Assembly: GCA_019425105.1 (NCBI GenBank)
Contig: JAHYYD010000027.1
Coordinates: 1-15,446, forward strand
Origin: Actinomycetota bacterium
GTDB lineage: Bacteria > Actinomycetota > Actinomycetes > Actinomycetales > Actinomycetaceae
Length of the DNA: 15,446 nt
Direction: 5' to 3'
Each line of letters opens with the position of its first letter. The stretch's first letter is position 1. The notes below the pieces were generated by a model. That model did no database searches, had not been told where the DNA came from, and saw only the letters and a list, made by a program, of their open reading frames with translations. Both the position numbers and the translations under genes were made by a program. Positions 15,430 through 15,446 of this stretch are shown here, piece after piece.

Positions 15430-15446
15430 ATGAGCGAGTCGTTCGG
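15430..15446 (+). CDS. Start of a gene cut by the window edge, probably sepF
   Basis: An ATG at 15430 follows a strong AAGGAGG (15419-15425) and opens MSESF before the window ends. In Actinobacteria the gene after ftsZ-pgeF (sometimes with yggS between) is usually sepF, the membrane anchor of FtsZ. The visible residues are too few to identify the family, so the product name is inferred from gene order only. Confidence 0.45.

Overview
This window is a division and cell wall (dcw) cluster from a high-GC Gram-positive bacterium (Actinobacteria). All recognisable genes lie on the + strand in the order mraZ, rsmH, ftsL, ftsI, murF, mraY, murD, ftsW, murG, murC, ftsQ, ftsZ, pgeF, followed by the first codons of a further gene that is probably sepF. 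The absence of ftsA and ddl, the actinobacterial 'YQSLEDR' form of the RsmH motif, the long basic FtsQ N-terminus and the high GC content all point to Actinobacteria. The absence of murE between ftsI and murF, and the divergence of PgeF, suggest an Actinomyces/Schaalia-type member of the Actinomycetales. That genus-level guess is inference and needs a database comparison.

Layout. Positions 1-712 hold no convincing gene. They carry a possible fragment of a leftward DUF1707-like gene at the edge, a C-rich/G-rich imperfect tandem repeat (about 334-422), a minus-strand pair of MraZ-like boxes (567-583), and a clear MraZ operator (TGGG boxes every 10 nt at 659, 669 and 679) just before mraZ. From mraZ to ftsQ (713-13114) the genes are tightly packed. 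Several are joined by 4-nt stop/start overlaps (rsmH/ftsL, murF/mraY, mraY/murD, murC/ftsQ), and the larger murD/ftsW and murG/murC overlaps also suggest translational coupling. The only sizeable gap is between mraZ and rsmH, and it contains a long imperfect stem-loop. Between ftsQ and ftsZ (13115-13241) there is a good sigma70-type promoter and a small leader hairpin, so ftsZ probably has its own transcription start. pgeF starts on the ftsZ stop codon, and a perfect 20-bp inverted repeat lies in its first codons. A 176-nt gap with a possible terminator precedes the last gene start.

Function. MurF, MraY, MurD, MurG and MurC make lipid II. MurD and MurC add amino acids to UDP-MurNAc, MurF adds D-Ala-D-Ala, MraY loads the undecaprenyl carrier and MurG adds GlcNAc. 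FtsW polymerises lipid II and FtsI cross-links it at the septum. FtsL and FtsQ belong to the divisome complex that activates FtsW/FtsI. FtsZ is the cytokinetic ring, PgeF edits mis-incorporated precursors, RsmH modifies 16S rRNA, and MraZ is the local transcription regulator.

I did not find a previously undescribed system. The points most worth a second look are noncoding or gene-content features: the PgeF-embedded 20-bp palindrome, the extended array of MraZ-like boxes upstream of mraZ, the mraZ-rsmH stem-loop, the ftsZ leader, and the missing murE.
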